This document shows positions 21,417 to 30,492 of a stretch of 64,000 bases of DNA, piece by piece. The first letter of the stretch is position 1, and every line of letters begins with the position of its first letter. The position numbers were made by a program, and so were the translations under genes. The notes under the pieces were generated by a model. That model worked only from the letters and a program-made list of their open reading frames with translations, made no database searches and had not been told where the DNA came from. Source of the DNA: Bryobacterales bacterium F-183 (GTDB taxonomy: Bacteria; Acidobacteriota; Terriglobia; Bryobacterales; Bryobacteraceae); assembly GCA_016865505.2 (NCBI GenBank), contig AP025252.1:6036137-6100136 (forward strand), in the 5' to 3' direction.

Positions 21417-22151
21417 ATGCAAGACATCATTTGGTGGAAGTGGGCCCTTGGCGCGTTCTGTGCCTTCAATATCGGAGTGGCAAAAACAGGAATGCCAGGC
21501 ATCGGTATCCTGGCCGTCCCATTATTCGTACTGACTGTTGATGACGCGAGGCTATCTGCCGGCTGGCTGCTGCCCATCCTCATCGCGGCAGACCTGTACG
21601 CCATCGTCGCGTACCGGCGTCTGGCAGCAACAGGACAGCTGTTTTACCTCTTGCCGTCTGTTGCAACCGGGCTGATCCTCGGCGCTCTGGCCCTGGCGTG
21701 GCCGGAATCGCTGCTTCGCCGCATCGTCGGTGCCATCGTACTCGTGATGGTCGGGCTGTACCTTGTCCGGCGCCGCAATCCACACTTTCTGATTCGAGAA
21801 GGCTGGTGGTATTCGGCGTTTTTTGGCACTTCTGCAGGCTTTTCCACGATGGTGGCCAACGCCGCCGGCCCTGTGATGAATGTCTATCTATTGAGCAAGC
21901 GCCTGCCGCGCGAAGAGTTCGTCGCCACAGGCGCCTGGTTCTTCTTCATCGTGAACCTCAGCAAACTGCCGGTTTACGCGTGGCGCGGCCTCATCAGCCA
22001 ACGGTCGCTGGAGTTCGACGCGATGCTTGTGCCCTTTGCACTGCTCGGCGCATGGACAGGGCGAAACTACATCCACCGCATCCCGCAGGACCTCTTTGAC
22101 CGCGCCGTGATCGTACTCGCCGGCGCGGCCGCATTGGCATTGCTGTTCTAG
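21417..22151 (+). CDS. TauE/SafE-type sulfite or sulfoacetate exporter
   Basis: A 244-aa integral membrane protein with about 7-8 spans, typical of the TauE/SafE (DUF81) family. Seen: the conserved N-terminal 'AKTGMPGIGILAVPLF' and 'GWWYSAFFGTSAGFSTMVANAAGPVMNVYLL'. Family members export anions such as sulfite or organosulfonates; the substrate here is unknown. It starts 43 bases after the ADOP gene and could be transcribed with it, though function need not be shared. The 3' end overlaps the convergent HpcH gene by four bases. Confidence 0.85.
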   Translation: MQDIIWWKWALGAFCAFNIGVAKTGMPGIGILAVPLFVLTVDDARLSAGWLLPILIAADLYAIVAYRRLAATGQLFYLLPSVATGLILGALALAWPESLLRRIVGAIVLVMVGLYLVRRRNPHFLIREGWWYSAFFGTSAGFSTMVANAAGPVMNVYLLSKRLPREEFVATGAWFFFIVNLSKLPVYAWRGLISQRSLEFDAMLVPFALLGAWTGRNYIHRIPQDLFDRAVIVLAGAAALALLF

Positions 22152-22927
22152 GCTGTTGTGACGCGCGCGTGCTCGTACAGCTTGGCGAGGTTCGCCTTCA
22201 GCCCATGCACGCCATCGAAATACAAATTGCCGAAGTTGATGAAGCGGTAGCCACGGGTCCACGCAAGCGCCGCCTGCTCATAGCTGCCCACCGCGATGCC
22301 CGCCGTCTTGCCGTACTTGGTGACTCGCGCCGGAAACTCTTCCAGAAACTTCTGAACGTCGGGGTGGCTGATCTGTCCGATGTGCCCCAGCGATGCGGAA
22401 AGATCCATGGGGCCGGCAAAGACCACGTCGACACCGTCCACCTGCGCCATCGCCTCCACATGGTTGACGGCCTCTGGTGACTCCACCTGCACGATCACCA
22501 TGATCTCGTCATTGGCCACGGGAAGGTACTTGCCCCAGTCGACGTCGTTGTAGAAGGTCCACATGGGCGAAATGCCACGGCTGCCTTGCGGCGGATACTT
22601 CGCATACTGCACGGCCAGCCTTGCCTGTTCCGCGTTGTCCACCTGCGGAATCATGATGGCCTGCGCACCGATGTCGAGCGCCTTCTTGATGAGCCAGGGA
22701 TCGAGTCCGGCGACGCGGATCATCGGCATCACGCCGGACTGCCGCACCACAGGAGGCAGCATCTCAATGGACTCGGCGCCGAAGCTTGCGTGTTCGGTGT
22801 CGATCCATACAAAGTCCACGCCCGTACTAGCGGTGAGCTTTGCAGCAAGAGGGCTGGTGCCCATGGTGGAAGCGCCCCAAGCGGTAGCGCCGGATTTGAG
22901 TTTGTCTTTTACGAGATTGTGGAACAA
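22148..22927 (-). CDS. HpcH/HpaI-family aldolase
   Basis: An HpcH/HpaI class II pyruvate-dependent aldolase. It cleaves 2-keto-4-hydroxy acids to pyruvate plus an aldehyde, Mg2+ dependent. Seen: 'TGVDFVWIDTEHASF' (DxEH active-site loop), 'GAQAIMIPQVDN', 'VQVESPEAV' with metal-binding Glu, and 'VFAGPMDLSASLG' with metal-binding Asp. TTG 22927 yields 259 aa, the normal length. A longer TTG 22984 overlaps the upstream gene's end and adds an unusual tail. Probably part of sugar-acid catabolism together with the upstream toroid protein. Confidence 0.8.
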   Translation of the reverse strand: MFHNLVKDKLKSGATAWGASTMGTSPLAAKLTASTGVDFVWIDTEHASFGAESIEMLPPVVRQSGVMPMIRVAGLDPWLIKKALDIGAQAIMIPQVDNAEQARLAVQYAKYPPQGSRGISPMWTFYNDVDWGKYLPVANDEIMVIVQVESPEAVNHVEAMAQVDGVDVVFAGPMDLSASLGHIGQISHPDVQKFLEEFPARVTKYGKTAGIAVGSYEQAALAWTRGYRFINFGNLYFDGVHGLKANLAKLYEHARVTTA

Positions 22928-22959
22928 GAGTTTGAAATCCCCGATCGTTATTGAGCCGC

Positions 22960-23937
22960 TTAGTCCCGGACCAGCGCCATCCAACCCTGCAGCGTCGCGA
23001 ACTCCGCCGTCACATCGATCGTGACGCTGTCCGCCTCCGCCGTGTCTCCGCCGTACACCCCGGTCGCCAGCCAGGACCCGTCACCGTTTTGCAACGCGCA
23101 TAGCCCCTTGGATACCTCACGCGACAGGATGCGGTCTGCCGGGTCCGCCGACACGCGCGACACCCACGCAGCACCCCAGCCGATCTTGCCGCTTTGTGGC
23201 GTGGCGTAGCGATCCGGCCCGCAGTACTGGCTGGCATGCAGGAACCGTTGCGCCAGATCGAGCCAGGTGCGATCCGCGGTGGCGCCGTACAGAGACACCA
23301 GCAACGCGGCGCTGATGCCGTACTGAAAGTAGTACTGGCGCGGCTTGGAGACATCCACCAGAGCACCGCCCGCTTCGGCTTCGTCAAACGCAGTGACTAA
23401 AGCGCCATTCTTCCAACTCGTGTACAGACCCTTTTTGATGTCGGGCTGCGCTTCCCACAGGGTCTTTAGCCAGCCACCAGCGGCAAGCGCCGTATCCACC
23501 TTGCCGGACCACAAACAGGCCAAGCCGGCCATGCTCGTCGTCATTACCTCTTCGACGTCGCGCGTCTCGCCGGCATAGAATCCGCCCGAGAACGGATTGT
23601 GAAACGTCTCGATAAACTCGCGCAGTCGGTATGCCAGATCAAAGCGGCCTTGCTGCATCGCCGCACAGCAGATCCAGGAATGCGGATACGTGCGATAGAT
23701 CGAATACCACGGTACGCCGGACCCGTCGAGGTCGCCGCCGGGACGCAGAAAGTCGCGCTCGATGGCATGCAGTACGGCGTTCGCCTCGTGCACCATGCCG
23801 TTGGCTTGAAACGCAGCCGCCGTCTTGTAATAGGCGCGCAGGTCGGAGCCACCTTGCAGTACGCCGAGTTTCGGATCCAGCAACGCGCGCAGCCACTCTG
23901 CCGCTCGGCGCGCTGAGGTCCAAGCCAGTTCGTTCAT
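22960..23937 (-). CDS. Alpha/alpha-toroid protein of unknown function
   Basis: A 325-aa cytoplasmic protein, helical throughout. It has repeated amphipathic segments such as 'WLRALLDPKLGVLQGG', 'DLAYRLREFIETFHNPFSGGFYAG' and 'EVSKGLCALQNGDGSWLATG'. The 'LQNGDGSW' pattern and the ordered helical hairpins suggest an (alpha/alpha)6 barrel as in six-hairpin glycosidases or terpenoid-cyclase-like proteins. No catalytic residue can be named. It is the first gene of a minus-strand pair with the aldolase, which suggests a carbohydrate or uronate role. Confidence 0.5.
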   Translation of the reverse strand: MNELAWTSARRAAEWLRALLDPKLGVLQGGSDLRAYYKTAAAFQANGMVHEANAVLHAIERDFLRPGGDLDGSGVPWYSIYRTYPHSWICCAAMQQGRFDLAYRLREFIETFHNPFSGGFYAGETRDVEEVMTTSMAGLACLWSGKVDTALAAGGWLKTLWEAQPDIKKGLYTSWKNGALVTAFDEAEAGGALVDVSKPRQYYFQYGISAALLVSLYGATADRTWLDLAQRFLHASQYCGPDRYATPQSGKIGWGAAWVSRVSADPADRILSREVSKGLCALQNGDGSWLATGVYGGDTAEADSVTIDVTAEFATLQGWMALVRD

Positions 23938-23995
23938 GGACCTTCATTTTAGCCGTCCGCCAGTCCAAAGCCATGTGATACGGTTAGAGACTTCC

Positions 23996-25207
23996 GTGAC
24001 CCTTTCCCTTGCCTGGCGTACTGTCGCTTTGCTGGCCTGTGCCGCGGCCCTGAACTACGCCGACCGGACCTCCATCTCGTCGGTGTTCCCGCTGCTCAAG
24101 CAGGACCTGGGGCTTACCGACAAGGACTTGGGTGCAGTAGGTTCGTACTTTCTTTGGGCCTACGCCTTCGCGTCCCCCTTTGCCGGGTACCTTGCCGACC
24201 GCTGGCCGCGCGGACGTCTGGTAGCGGCAAGCCTGTTAGCGTGGAGCCTGGTCACCCTTTGGACTTCCTTTGCCGGGTCCTTGCAAGAACTGCTCGCCAG
24301 CCGGATCCTGCTCGGGATCGCCGAATGCGCGTATCTTCCGGCGGCCGTCGCCTTGATCGCCGATCATCACCCGGCGCCGACACGCGGACGTGCGATGGCG
24401 CTGCATCTGATGGGACTCAACGCCGGCTTGGTCGGCGGCGGTACGCTTGCCGGATTTCTGGGTGAAACCCATGGCTGGCGCTTCGGCCTGCAGATCCTCG
24501 CGGTGGCCGGTGTCGTACTCGCAGGCATCTGCGCCTTGCTGCTACGTGAGGGGCCAGAACGGCAGGTCACGGCGGGCCGTGTCGCAGGTGCTGCTCCGCT
24601 TGGTGAGCAGTTGCGATCCGTCCTGTCCAACGTCCCGTACCTGTTTCTCGCTGTACAAGCCGCTCTGGTTTCGATCGGCACTTGGATGTTCTTCAACTGG
24701 ATGCCGCTCTACTTTCGCGAGACCTTTGGACTCAGCCTCGGCATCGCCGGATTCTCGGGTACGGCGACCTTGCAGATCTCGGCGGTGATGGGCGCACTGG
24801 CCGGTGGCTTTGTGTCGGATCGTGCGTCTCAAGGCGACCCGGCGCGAGGCCGCTTGCGCGTGATGATGCTTTGCTATTTGCTGTGTGCGCCCTGCCTTTT
24901 GATGTTCCTTGTGCCGAACGTCGGCATCGCGTCCATCAGTGCGGCGGTGGTGCTCTTCTCCCTGCTGCGCGCCATGGCGACCGCCAATGAAACTCCCGCC
25001 ATGTGTGATCTCATTCCTGCGGCCAACCGATCTACCGGACAGGCGCTGATGAACATGGCCAATACGATTGCGGGCGGCATCGGTGTGTACGTCGCCGGTT
25101 CGTTTAAGGAAGAGTTTGGGTTGAGTGCCATCTTTGCCGGTGTCAGTGGCGTGATGTTGGTGGCAACCTTATTCGTGTTTTTGGCGTCCAGACAGCAAAG
25201 GCCGTGA
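23996..25207 (+). CDS. Major facilitator superfamily transporter
   Basis: A 12-span MFS carrier. Motif A is visible after span 2 (GYLADRWPRGRL, cf. GxLaDrxGrr), and the N-terminal 'ALNYADRTSISSVFPLLKQDLGLTDKDLG' resembles the anion:cation symporter / hexuronate (ExuT) subfamily, which suggests uptake of an organic anion. A GTG start at 23996 is chosen because upstream codons overlap the divergent toroid gene. The length from there is 403 aa, normal for the family. Divergent from the aldolase/toroid pair, it may import their substrate. Confidence 0.8.
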   Translation: MTLSLAWRTVALLACAAALNYADRTSISSVFPLLKQDLGLTDKDLGAVGSYFLWAYAFASPFAGYLADRWPRGRLVAASLLAWSLVTLWTSFAGSLQELLASRILLGIAECAYLPAAVALIADHHPAPTRGRAMALHLMGLNAGLVGGGTLAGFLGETHGWRFGLQILAVAGVVLAGICALLLREGPERQVTAGRVAGAAPLGEQLRSVLSNVPYLFLAVQAALVSIGTWMFFNWMPLYFRETFGLSLGIAGFSGTATLQISAVMGALAGGFVSDRASQGDPARGRLRVMMLCYLLCAPCLLMFLVPNVGIASISAAVVLFSLLRAMATANETPAMCDLIPAANRSTGQALMNMANTIAGGIGVYVAGSFKEEFGLSAIFAGVSGVMLVATLFVFLASRQQRP

Positions 25208-25257
25208 TCTGTGATAATACGGCTAGGCCAATACTTTAACGTTAACTGTAGAATCCA

Positions 25258-28017
25258 ATGAGCGTTCGGAACCTATCCTTTGTCCTACTTTTCTCTGTCG
25301 CCAGTTTTGCGCAACAGACCAACGACGAGTTCTTTGAGAAAAAAGTAAGGCCACTGTTCGCCAAAAGCTGTGCCGGTTGCCACAACGCCAAGATGAAGGC
25401 GGGAGGTTTTGACCTTACCTCCGTCGAAGGCATCGCGCATGAAGGGCTATTCGAGAAAGGCAAGCCTGAGGCGAGTCTGCTGATGAAGGTGCTCAGCTAC
25501 GAGTCCCGCATCAAGATGCCGCCCAGTGGCAAGCTACCTGAAACCGAACTCAGCGACCTGCGCACCTGGATCGCCGCCGGAGCGCCCATGCCAGCCGTCA
25601 AATCTGCACAAGGCACTGGATCGGGTACCCGCAAGCACGGCCGCGGCATCACGGACGAAGAGAAATCGTTCTGGGCGTTTCGTCCGATGACAAAGCCGGA
25701 GCCGCCAGTTGTACGGAATGAAGCCTGGGCGCAAAAGCCTGTCGACCGCTTTATCCTTTCAAAGCTCGAACAAAAGGGCCTGGCACCCGCCAAGCCCGCT
25801 GATAAAGCGACCCTGCTCCGCCGTGTGACCTTCAATCTCACCGGCCTGCCGCCGACCGAGCAGGAACTGCGCGACTTCCTGGCCGACAAGTCCCCGAATG
25901 CTCTGGAAAAGGTGGTCGACCGACTTCTCGCCTCCCCGCGGTACGGCGAGCATTGGGGCCGCCACTGGCTGGACGTCGCGCGATACGCGGACTCCACCGG
26001 TAACGACGAGGACCACCGCTACCCGTACGCCTACCGTTATCGCGACTATGTCATCGAATCGATGAATCAGGACGTTCCGTTTGACCGCTTCATCCAGGAA
26101 CAGATCGCCGGCGACCTCATGCCCGCGCCCGCTGGACAGAAGGTCAACACACGGGGCATCGTTGCTACGGGGTTCCTCGCTTTGGGCGCGAAAGCCGTGG
26201 CCCAGCAGGACAAGAAGAAGATGCTCGTCGACATCTACGACGAGCAGATCGACACCGTGTCCAAAGGCGTCCTGGGACTCACGCTTTCCTGCGCGCGCTG
26301 CCACGACCATAAGTTCGATCCGCTGCAAACGCGCGACTACTACTCGTGGATGTCGATCTTTGCGGCCACCAAGAACTTCAACAATCCGGATACGCATGTA
26401 AGCGGATTGCTGTACACGCCTTTGGTGCCTAAAGAAGAGTACGACCTGTACCTCGAATCCAAAAAGATCAGCGACAAGAAGCGCAATGAGATCGCCAATG
26501 CGGTCGAATTGCAGACCATCGCGTATACCGCGCAGGTCGGCCAGTCGGTCGCCAAGTATATGCTGGCCGCGCGTCGCGTGATGGGGGGCAAGCCTGCGGG
26601 CGATGCCACCTTGAATCCGCTATTGCTCGAAAAATGGGTCGAGTTCCTGAAAGAAGGCAAAGAGCGCCGAGCGTACATGAAGGACTGGTTCACCGCCAAC
26701 GACGCGACCGCGCCGGAGATCGCGGCGAAGTACCAGGCTCGCTACGTCAAGATGCAGGCCAGTTGGGCCGAGGCGATGGAGCGTACCCGAGCCAGCCGCC
26801 GCAGCGGCAAAGATGTGATGCCGCCGCGCATCTACGCAGACGACGATCAGTTCTTCTTTGACGTGCACTATTCCGGTCCGCACAGTGTGCCTGCCAAGGA
26901 TCGCGCCAAGCTGTGGCCTGCCGACAAGATCGCGCCGGTGGCCAAGCTCGAAAAAGAGCTGGAAGACCTGAAAAAGCAGCTGCCGCAAGAGCCGCCGATG
27001 GCCTGCGCCGTAGCCGATCATCCGGCGGGTGAAGGCGGCGTGACCTTCGGCAAAGTGTACGTCCGCGGCGATTACAACACCTTTGGTGAGGACGCTCCGC
27101 CATCTGTACCGCAGGTTCTTTCAGAGTACGCACCGCCGCAGTTCCAACCCGGCCGTAGCGGACGATTGGAACTCGCACAATGGCTGACCCGCCCCGATAA
27201 TCCGCTCACCGCGCGTGTATTTGTGAACCGCGTTTGGTACTGGCATTTTGGCGAAGGCATCGTCCGTACCCCCGACAACTTCGGCAAGATGGGCGCGCGA
27301 CCCTCGCATCCCGAACTGCTCGATTACCTCGCCCAGCGCTTCATCAGCGAAGGATGGTCACTGAAGAAACTGCAGAAAGAGATCGTGCTGTCGAGCTTCT
27401 ATCAGATGTCGAGTATCCCGACAGATCAGCAGGTCAGTGCCGATCCTGAAAACACCTTGCTATCACGTTATCCGCGCCGCCGGCTCACCGTCGAGGAGCT
27501 TCGCGACGGTATGCTGTGGCTCGATCAATCGCTGGACACCACAATGGGTGGCAGCCTGCAATCCGGTTTCGGAACGGACGGTGAGAACTCGAATGACCGT
27601 TTGAGCATGAAGCCTGAGGCCATCAAGCGGCGTACAGTTTACGTACCGCTTCGCCGCGCCAACCTGCCTGCGCTGCTTAATCTCTTTGACTTCGGCGATG
27701 CGACGACTACAGCCAGCCAGCGGACCTCCACCATCATCGCGCCGCAGGCCTTGTTCCTGATGAACAGCGAGTTTGTGGAAGATCGCGCCAAAGCTCTGGC
27801 CAAACAAGCCGCGGAAAAAGCCAATTCTGATGCCGACCGCATGCGTACCCTGTACGTCCGCATCCTGGGTCGCGAAGCATCGGGCGCGGAAGTGGACGAC
27901 GCACTTTCGTACCTCAACAAGTTCCGCGACAAGTTCCCCAAGCGCACGGCCGATGACGCCTGGATGAGCCTTAGCCGCATTCTGCTCGCCTCGAACGAAT
28001 ACATTTATCTGGACTAA
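25258..28017 (+). CDS. DUF1549/DUF1553 cytochrome c-like protein (PSCyt1/PSD1)
   Basis: A 919-aa exported protein of the Planctomycete cytochrome type. A Sec signal (VRNLSFVLLFSVASFAQQ) is followed by a PSCyt1 heme domain with CAGCHNAKM near residue 38 and KMPPSGKLP. Next come DUF1549 (DRFILSKLEQKGLAPAKPADKATLLRRVTFNLTGLPPTE...HWLDVARYADS), a second possible heme site (CARCHDHKFDP), and DUF1553 at the C-terminus (GRLELAQWLTRPDNPLTARVFVNRVW). Known of the family: it is paired with DUF1501 proteins, exactly as here; the reaction is unknown. No functional link to the DUF1592/DUF1552 pair at 4 kb is visible. Confidence 0.9.
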   Translation: MSVRNLSFVLLFSVASFAQQTNDEFFEKKVRPLFAKSCAGCHNAKMKAGGFDLTSVEGIAHEGLFEKGKPEASLLMKVLSYESRIKMPPSGKLPETELSDLRTWIAAGAPMPAVKSAQGTGSGTRKHGRGITDEEKSFWAFRPMTKPEPPVVRNEAWAQKPVDRFILSKLEQKGLAPAKPADKATLLRRVTFNLTGLPPTEQELRDFLADKSPNALEKVVDRLLASPRYGEHWGRHWLDVARYADSTGNDEDHRYPYAYRYRDYVIESMNQDVPFDRFIQEQIAGDLMPAPAGQKVNTRGIVATGFLALGAKAVAQQDKKKMLVDIYDEQIDTVSKGVLGLTLSCARCHDHKFDPLQTRDYYSWMSIFAATKNFNNPDTHVSGLLYTPLVPKEEYDLYLESKKISDKKRNEIANAVELQTIAYTAQVGQSVAKYMLAARRVMGGKPAGDATLNPLLLEKWVEFLKEGKERRAYMKDWFTANDATAPEIAAKYQARYVKMQASWAEAMERTRASRRSGKDVMPPRIYADDDQFFFDVHYSGPHSVPAKDRAKLWPADKIAPVAKLEKELEDLKKQLPQEPPMACAVADHPAGEGGVTFGKVYVRGDYNTFGEDAPPSVPQVLSEYAPPQFQPGRSGRLELAQWLTRPDNPLTARVFVNRVWYWHFGEGIVRTPDNFGKMGARPSHPELLDYLAQRFISEGWSLKKLQKEIVLSSFYQMSSIPTDQQVSADPENTLLSRYPRRRLTVEELRDGMLWLDQSLDTTMGGSLQSGFGTDGENSNDRLSMKPEAIKRRTVYVPLRRANLPALLNLFDFGDATTTASQRTSTIIAPQALFLMNSEFVEDRAKALAKQAAEKANSDADRMRTLYVRILGREASGAEVDDALSYLNKFRDKFPKRTADDAWMSLSRILLASNEYIYLD

Positions 28018-28036
28018 GACGGAGACCAACACCATC

Positions 28037-29506
28037 ATGAGCCCACAAGACGAAAAGGCGTTGCTCGCCCACTTCCACAAGTCCTCAAAGCCCATGTCGC
28101 GTCGCGCGGCGTTGCGTGCGGCCGGTTGCGGCTTCGGCTTCCTCGGCCTCAGCGACCTCTTGCAGGCAGCCGACGCCCCTGCGGATCAGAACCCGCTGGC
28201 CCCCAAAGCGCCGCACTTCAAGCCTCGCGCCAAGCGCGTGATCTTCCTGTTCATGCACGGTGGCGTGTCACATGTGGACAGCTTTGACTACAAGCCGCGC
28301 CTCATCAAAGACAACGGTAAGCCGCTGCCCATCAAGCGTCCGCTGGCATTTGCCGACACGCCTCCGGGTCCGCTTGTTGCGCCGCTTTGGGACTTCAAGC
28401 AGCGCGGCCAGAGCGGACTCTGGGTGAGTGACCTCTTTCCGCACATGGCCTCCGTCGCCGACGACCTCTGCGTCATTCGCTCAATGGTTGGCGAAGGCGT
28501 CGACCACGGTGCAGCATTGCTGCAGACATTCACTGGTATGAGCAATGTCGTACGTCCGTCCATGGGTTCATGGGTGACGTACGGTTTGGGTTCTGAGAAT
28601 CGTGACCTGCCTGGCTACGTGATGATCAAGCCGGCGTTGTCGCACGGCGGGTCCAAGAATTGGAGTTCGGCGTTCCTGCCTGGCGCATATCAGGGTACAG
28701 CGATTGGCCACGCCGGCATGCGCGTGGACGACATCAAGGGCGAGCCCATCGAGTACCTCAAGCAGAAGAACTTCTCGTCGGACGAGCAGCGTTTTGAGCT
28801 CGACATGCTGAAGGGCGTCAACCGCCGCCATCAGGAGATGCGCAAGCACGACCCTGCGTTGGAGGCTCGCATCCAGTCCTTCGAACTCGCCTTCCGTATG
28901 CAGACCCAGGCTCCGGAAGCGTTCGAGGTCGAACGCGAGTCGGAAGCAACGAAGAAGCTATACGGACTCGACAATCCCAAGACCGCGGACTTCGGCTGGC
29001 AGTGTCTGCTGGCCCGCCGTCTGGCCGAGCGCGGCGTCCGCTACATCCAGTGCACCCACAGCTACAAATGGGACCAGCACAGCGACATTTTGCAAAAGCA
29101 CCCGGATAACGCGGCGGAAGTGGACCTGCCCATCGCAGGGCTCATCAAGGACCTCAAGTCGCGTGGCATGTTGGAAGACACGCTGGTGATCTGGGCGGGC
29201 GAGTTCGGCCGTACGCCGATCTCGGAAGTGGCAGCAAAGGCGGGCGAACGCTTCGGGCGCGATCACAACCCTTACGGCTACTCGATCTGGATGGCGGGTG
29301 GCGGCGTCAAGCGCGGCTTCGCCTACGGCGCAACGGATGACATCGGTTATCACGCGGTGGAAGACCGGATGCATATCCATGACTTCCACGCCACCGTACT
29401 TGCGTTGATGGGCCTCGATCACCTGAAGCTCACCTACCGCTACGGCGGCCGCGACTTCCGCCTCACCGATGTCGCCGGTATTGTGGCCGAAAAGATCTTC
29501 GCCTAG
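28037..29506 (+). CDS. DUF1501 exported sulfatase-like protein
   Basis: A 489-aa DUF1501 protein. The N-terminus has a Tat-like signal (MSRRAALRAAGCGFGFLGLSDLL). The fold belongs to the alkaline phosphatase/sulfatase superfamily: 'VIFLFMHGGVSHVDSFDYKP' (early metal-site region), 'DDLCVIRSMVGEGVDHGAALLQTFTG' and 'DTLVIWAGEFGRTPIS'. It is encoded 19 bases behind the DUF1549/1553 gene, so it is a co-transcribed partner. The catalytic Cys/Ser of true sulfatases is not evident, so enzymatic activity is open. The stop overlaps convergent DUF420 by four bases. Confidence 0.88.
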   Translation: MSPQDEKALLAHFHKSSKPMSRRAALRAAGCGFGFLGLSDLLQAADAPADQNPLAPKAPHFKPRAKRVIFLFMHGGVSHVDSFDYKPRLIKDNGKPLPIKRPLAFADTPPGPLVAPLWDFKQRGQSGLWVSDLFPHMASVADDLCVIRSMVGEGVDHGAALLQTFTGMSNVVRPSMGSWVTYGLGSENRDLPGYVMIKPALSHGGSKNWSSAFLPGAYQGTAIGHAGMRVDDIKGEPIEYLKQKNFSSDEQRFELDMLKGVNRRHQEMRKHDPALEARIQSFELAFRMQTQAPEAFEVERESEATKKLYGLDNPKTADFGWQCLLARRLAERGVRYIQCTHSYKWDQHSDILQKHPDNAAEVDLPIAGLIKDLKSRGMLEDTLVIWAGEFGRTPISEVAAKAGERFGRDHNPYGYSIWMAGGGVKRGFAYGATDDIGYHAVEDRMHIHDFHATVLALMGLDHLKLTYRYGGRDFRLTDVAGIVAEKIFA

Positions 29507-29916
29507 AGCTGATAGAGCATCAGGTACACCAGCACGCCGGTGATGCTGACGTAGAGCCAGATGGGGAAAGTCCATCTGGCAATGCGGCGGTGACGTTCGA
29601 ACTGCCCTTTGTACGCACGCCACAGCGTGATCGCCGCCATTACGGGCACAAACATTGCCAGGATGACATGCGACCCCAAAATCGTGAAGTACACGTAGCG
29701 GATCGCGCCCGGCTTTTCAAACGGCACCGAACGTACCTGGAAGTGGTACACGAGGTAGCAGAGCAAAAACAACACGGACACACCAAAGGCAGCGAGCATC
29801 GCCTTTTTGTGTGCCTCGCGTTTGCCCGCGCGAATCAGGCGGTATCCATAAATCAGCAGTACTGTGGCGGTAGCGTTCAACGTCGCGTTGACGGCAGGTA
29901 GGTCCCGGACTTCCAT
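29503..29916 (-). CDS. DUF420 membrane protein
   Basis: A 137-aa DUF420 protein with four spans. The first, near 'PAVNATLNATATVLLIYGYRLI', is followed by 'HKKAMLAAFGVSVLFLLCYLVYHFQ', 'YFTILGSHVILAMFVPVMAAITLW' and the C-terminal 'WLYVSITGVLVYLMLY'. The conserved His residues (the H of HKKAM, the H of YHFQ and the H of GSHVILA) suggest a heme- or copper-handling role. The family is found beside cytochrome oxidase assembly genes, as it is here. It is the last gene of the ctaA-ctaB-SCO1 operon, and its start touches the SCO1 stop. Confidence 0.85.
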   Translation of the reverse strand: MEVRDLPAVNATLNATATVLLIYGYRLIRAGKREAHKKAMLAAFGVSVLFLLCYLVYHFQVRSVPFEKPGAIRYVYFTILGSHVILAMFVPVMAAITLWRAYKGQFERHRRIARWTFPIWLYVSITGVLVYLMLYQL

Positions 29917-30492
29917 TTAGTCGTTCACCAGATCTTTGATGTCTTCCAATAACTTGATGCGGAACGTAGGCGTGGTGGTGCCGTAATAACCGCGAATATG
30001 CCCGCGCTGGTCCACTAGGGCGAACCGCGTGCTGTGCTCAAAGTCCGGCGCGATGTCGCCCAGCTTGAACACGTCTTTGCTCAAGCGTTGCAACTCTTCC
30101 GGCGGCCCGGTCAGGAACGACCATCGCGTAAGGTCCGCGCCAAACTTCTTGGCGTACGCGGCAAGCGTCTCGGGTGTGTCGCGCTTGGGGTCCACCGTGA
30201 AGGACACAAAGCGGACGTTGGCATAGCCCTTGGTGTTGTCCTGCAGCCAGCGCATATGTTGCGTCATGCGGGGGCAAGGACCCGGACAATTGGTAAAGAT
30301 AAAGTCTGCCACCCATACGACGTTCCGCAGTTGCTGGTCTTTGTGGAACATCTGTCCGGACTGCGACTGCAAGTGGAACGGTGGCACCACTCCGTAGTCC
30401 GGCAGGCGCGAACCCGAAAAATAGCTGCAGCCCGCAAGCCCGCAGACCAATAGCAGGCTAGCGGATCGCGCGATCGGCAACCAGGAAGGCAT
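29917..30492 (-). CDS. SCO1/SenC copper chaperone lipoprotein
   Basis: A 191-aa thioredoxin-fold copper-delivery protein for the CuA centre of cytochrome oxidase. Seen: lipobox 'LLVCGLAGC' with Cys22, the CxxxC copper pair in TNCPGPCP (C69 and C73), and the distal metal His in DFEHSTRF. It would sit on the outer face of the inner membrane. The start overlaps the end of ctaB by 35 bases, a tight coupling. Confidence 0.92.
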   Translation of the reverse strand: MPSWLPIARSASLLLVCGLAGCSYFSGSRLPDYGVVPPFHLQSQSGQMFHKDQQLRNVVWVADFIFTNCPGPCPRMTQHMRWLQDNTKGYANVRFVSFTVDPKRDTPETLAAYAKKFGADLTRWSFLTGPPEELQRLSKDVFKLGDIAPDFEHSTRFALVDQRGHIRGYYGTTTPTFRIKLLEDIKDLVND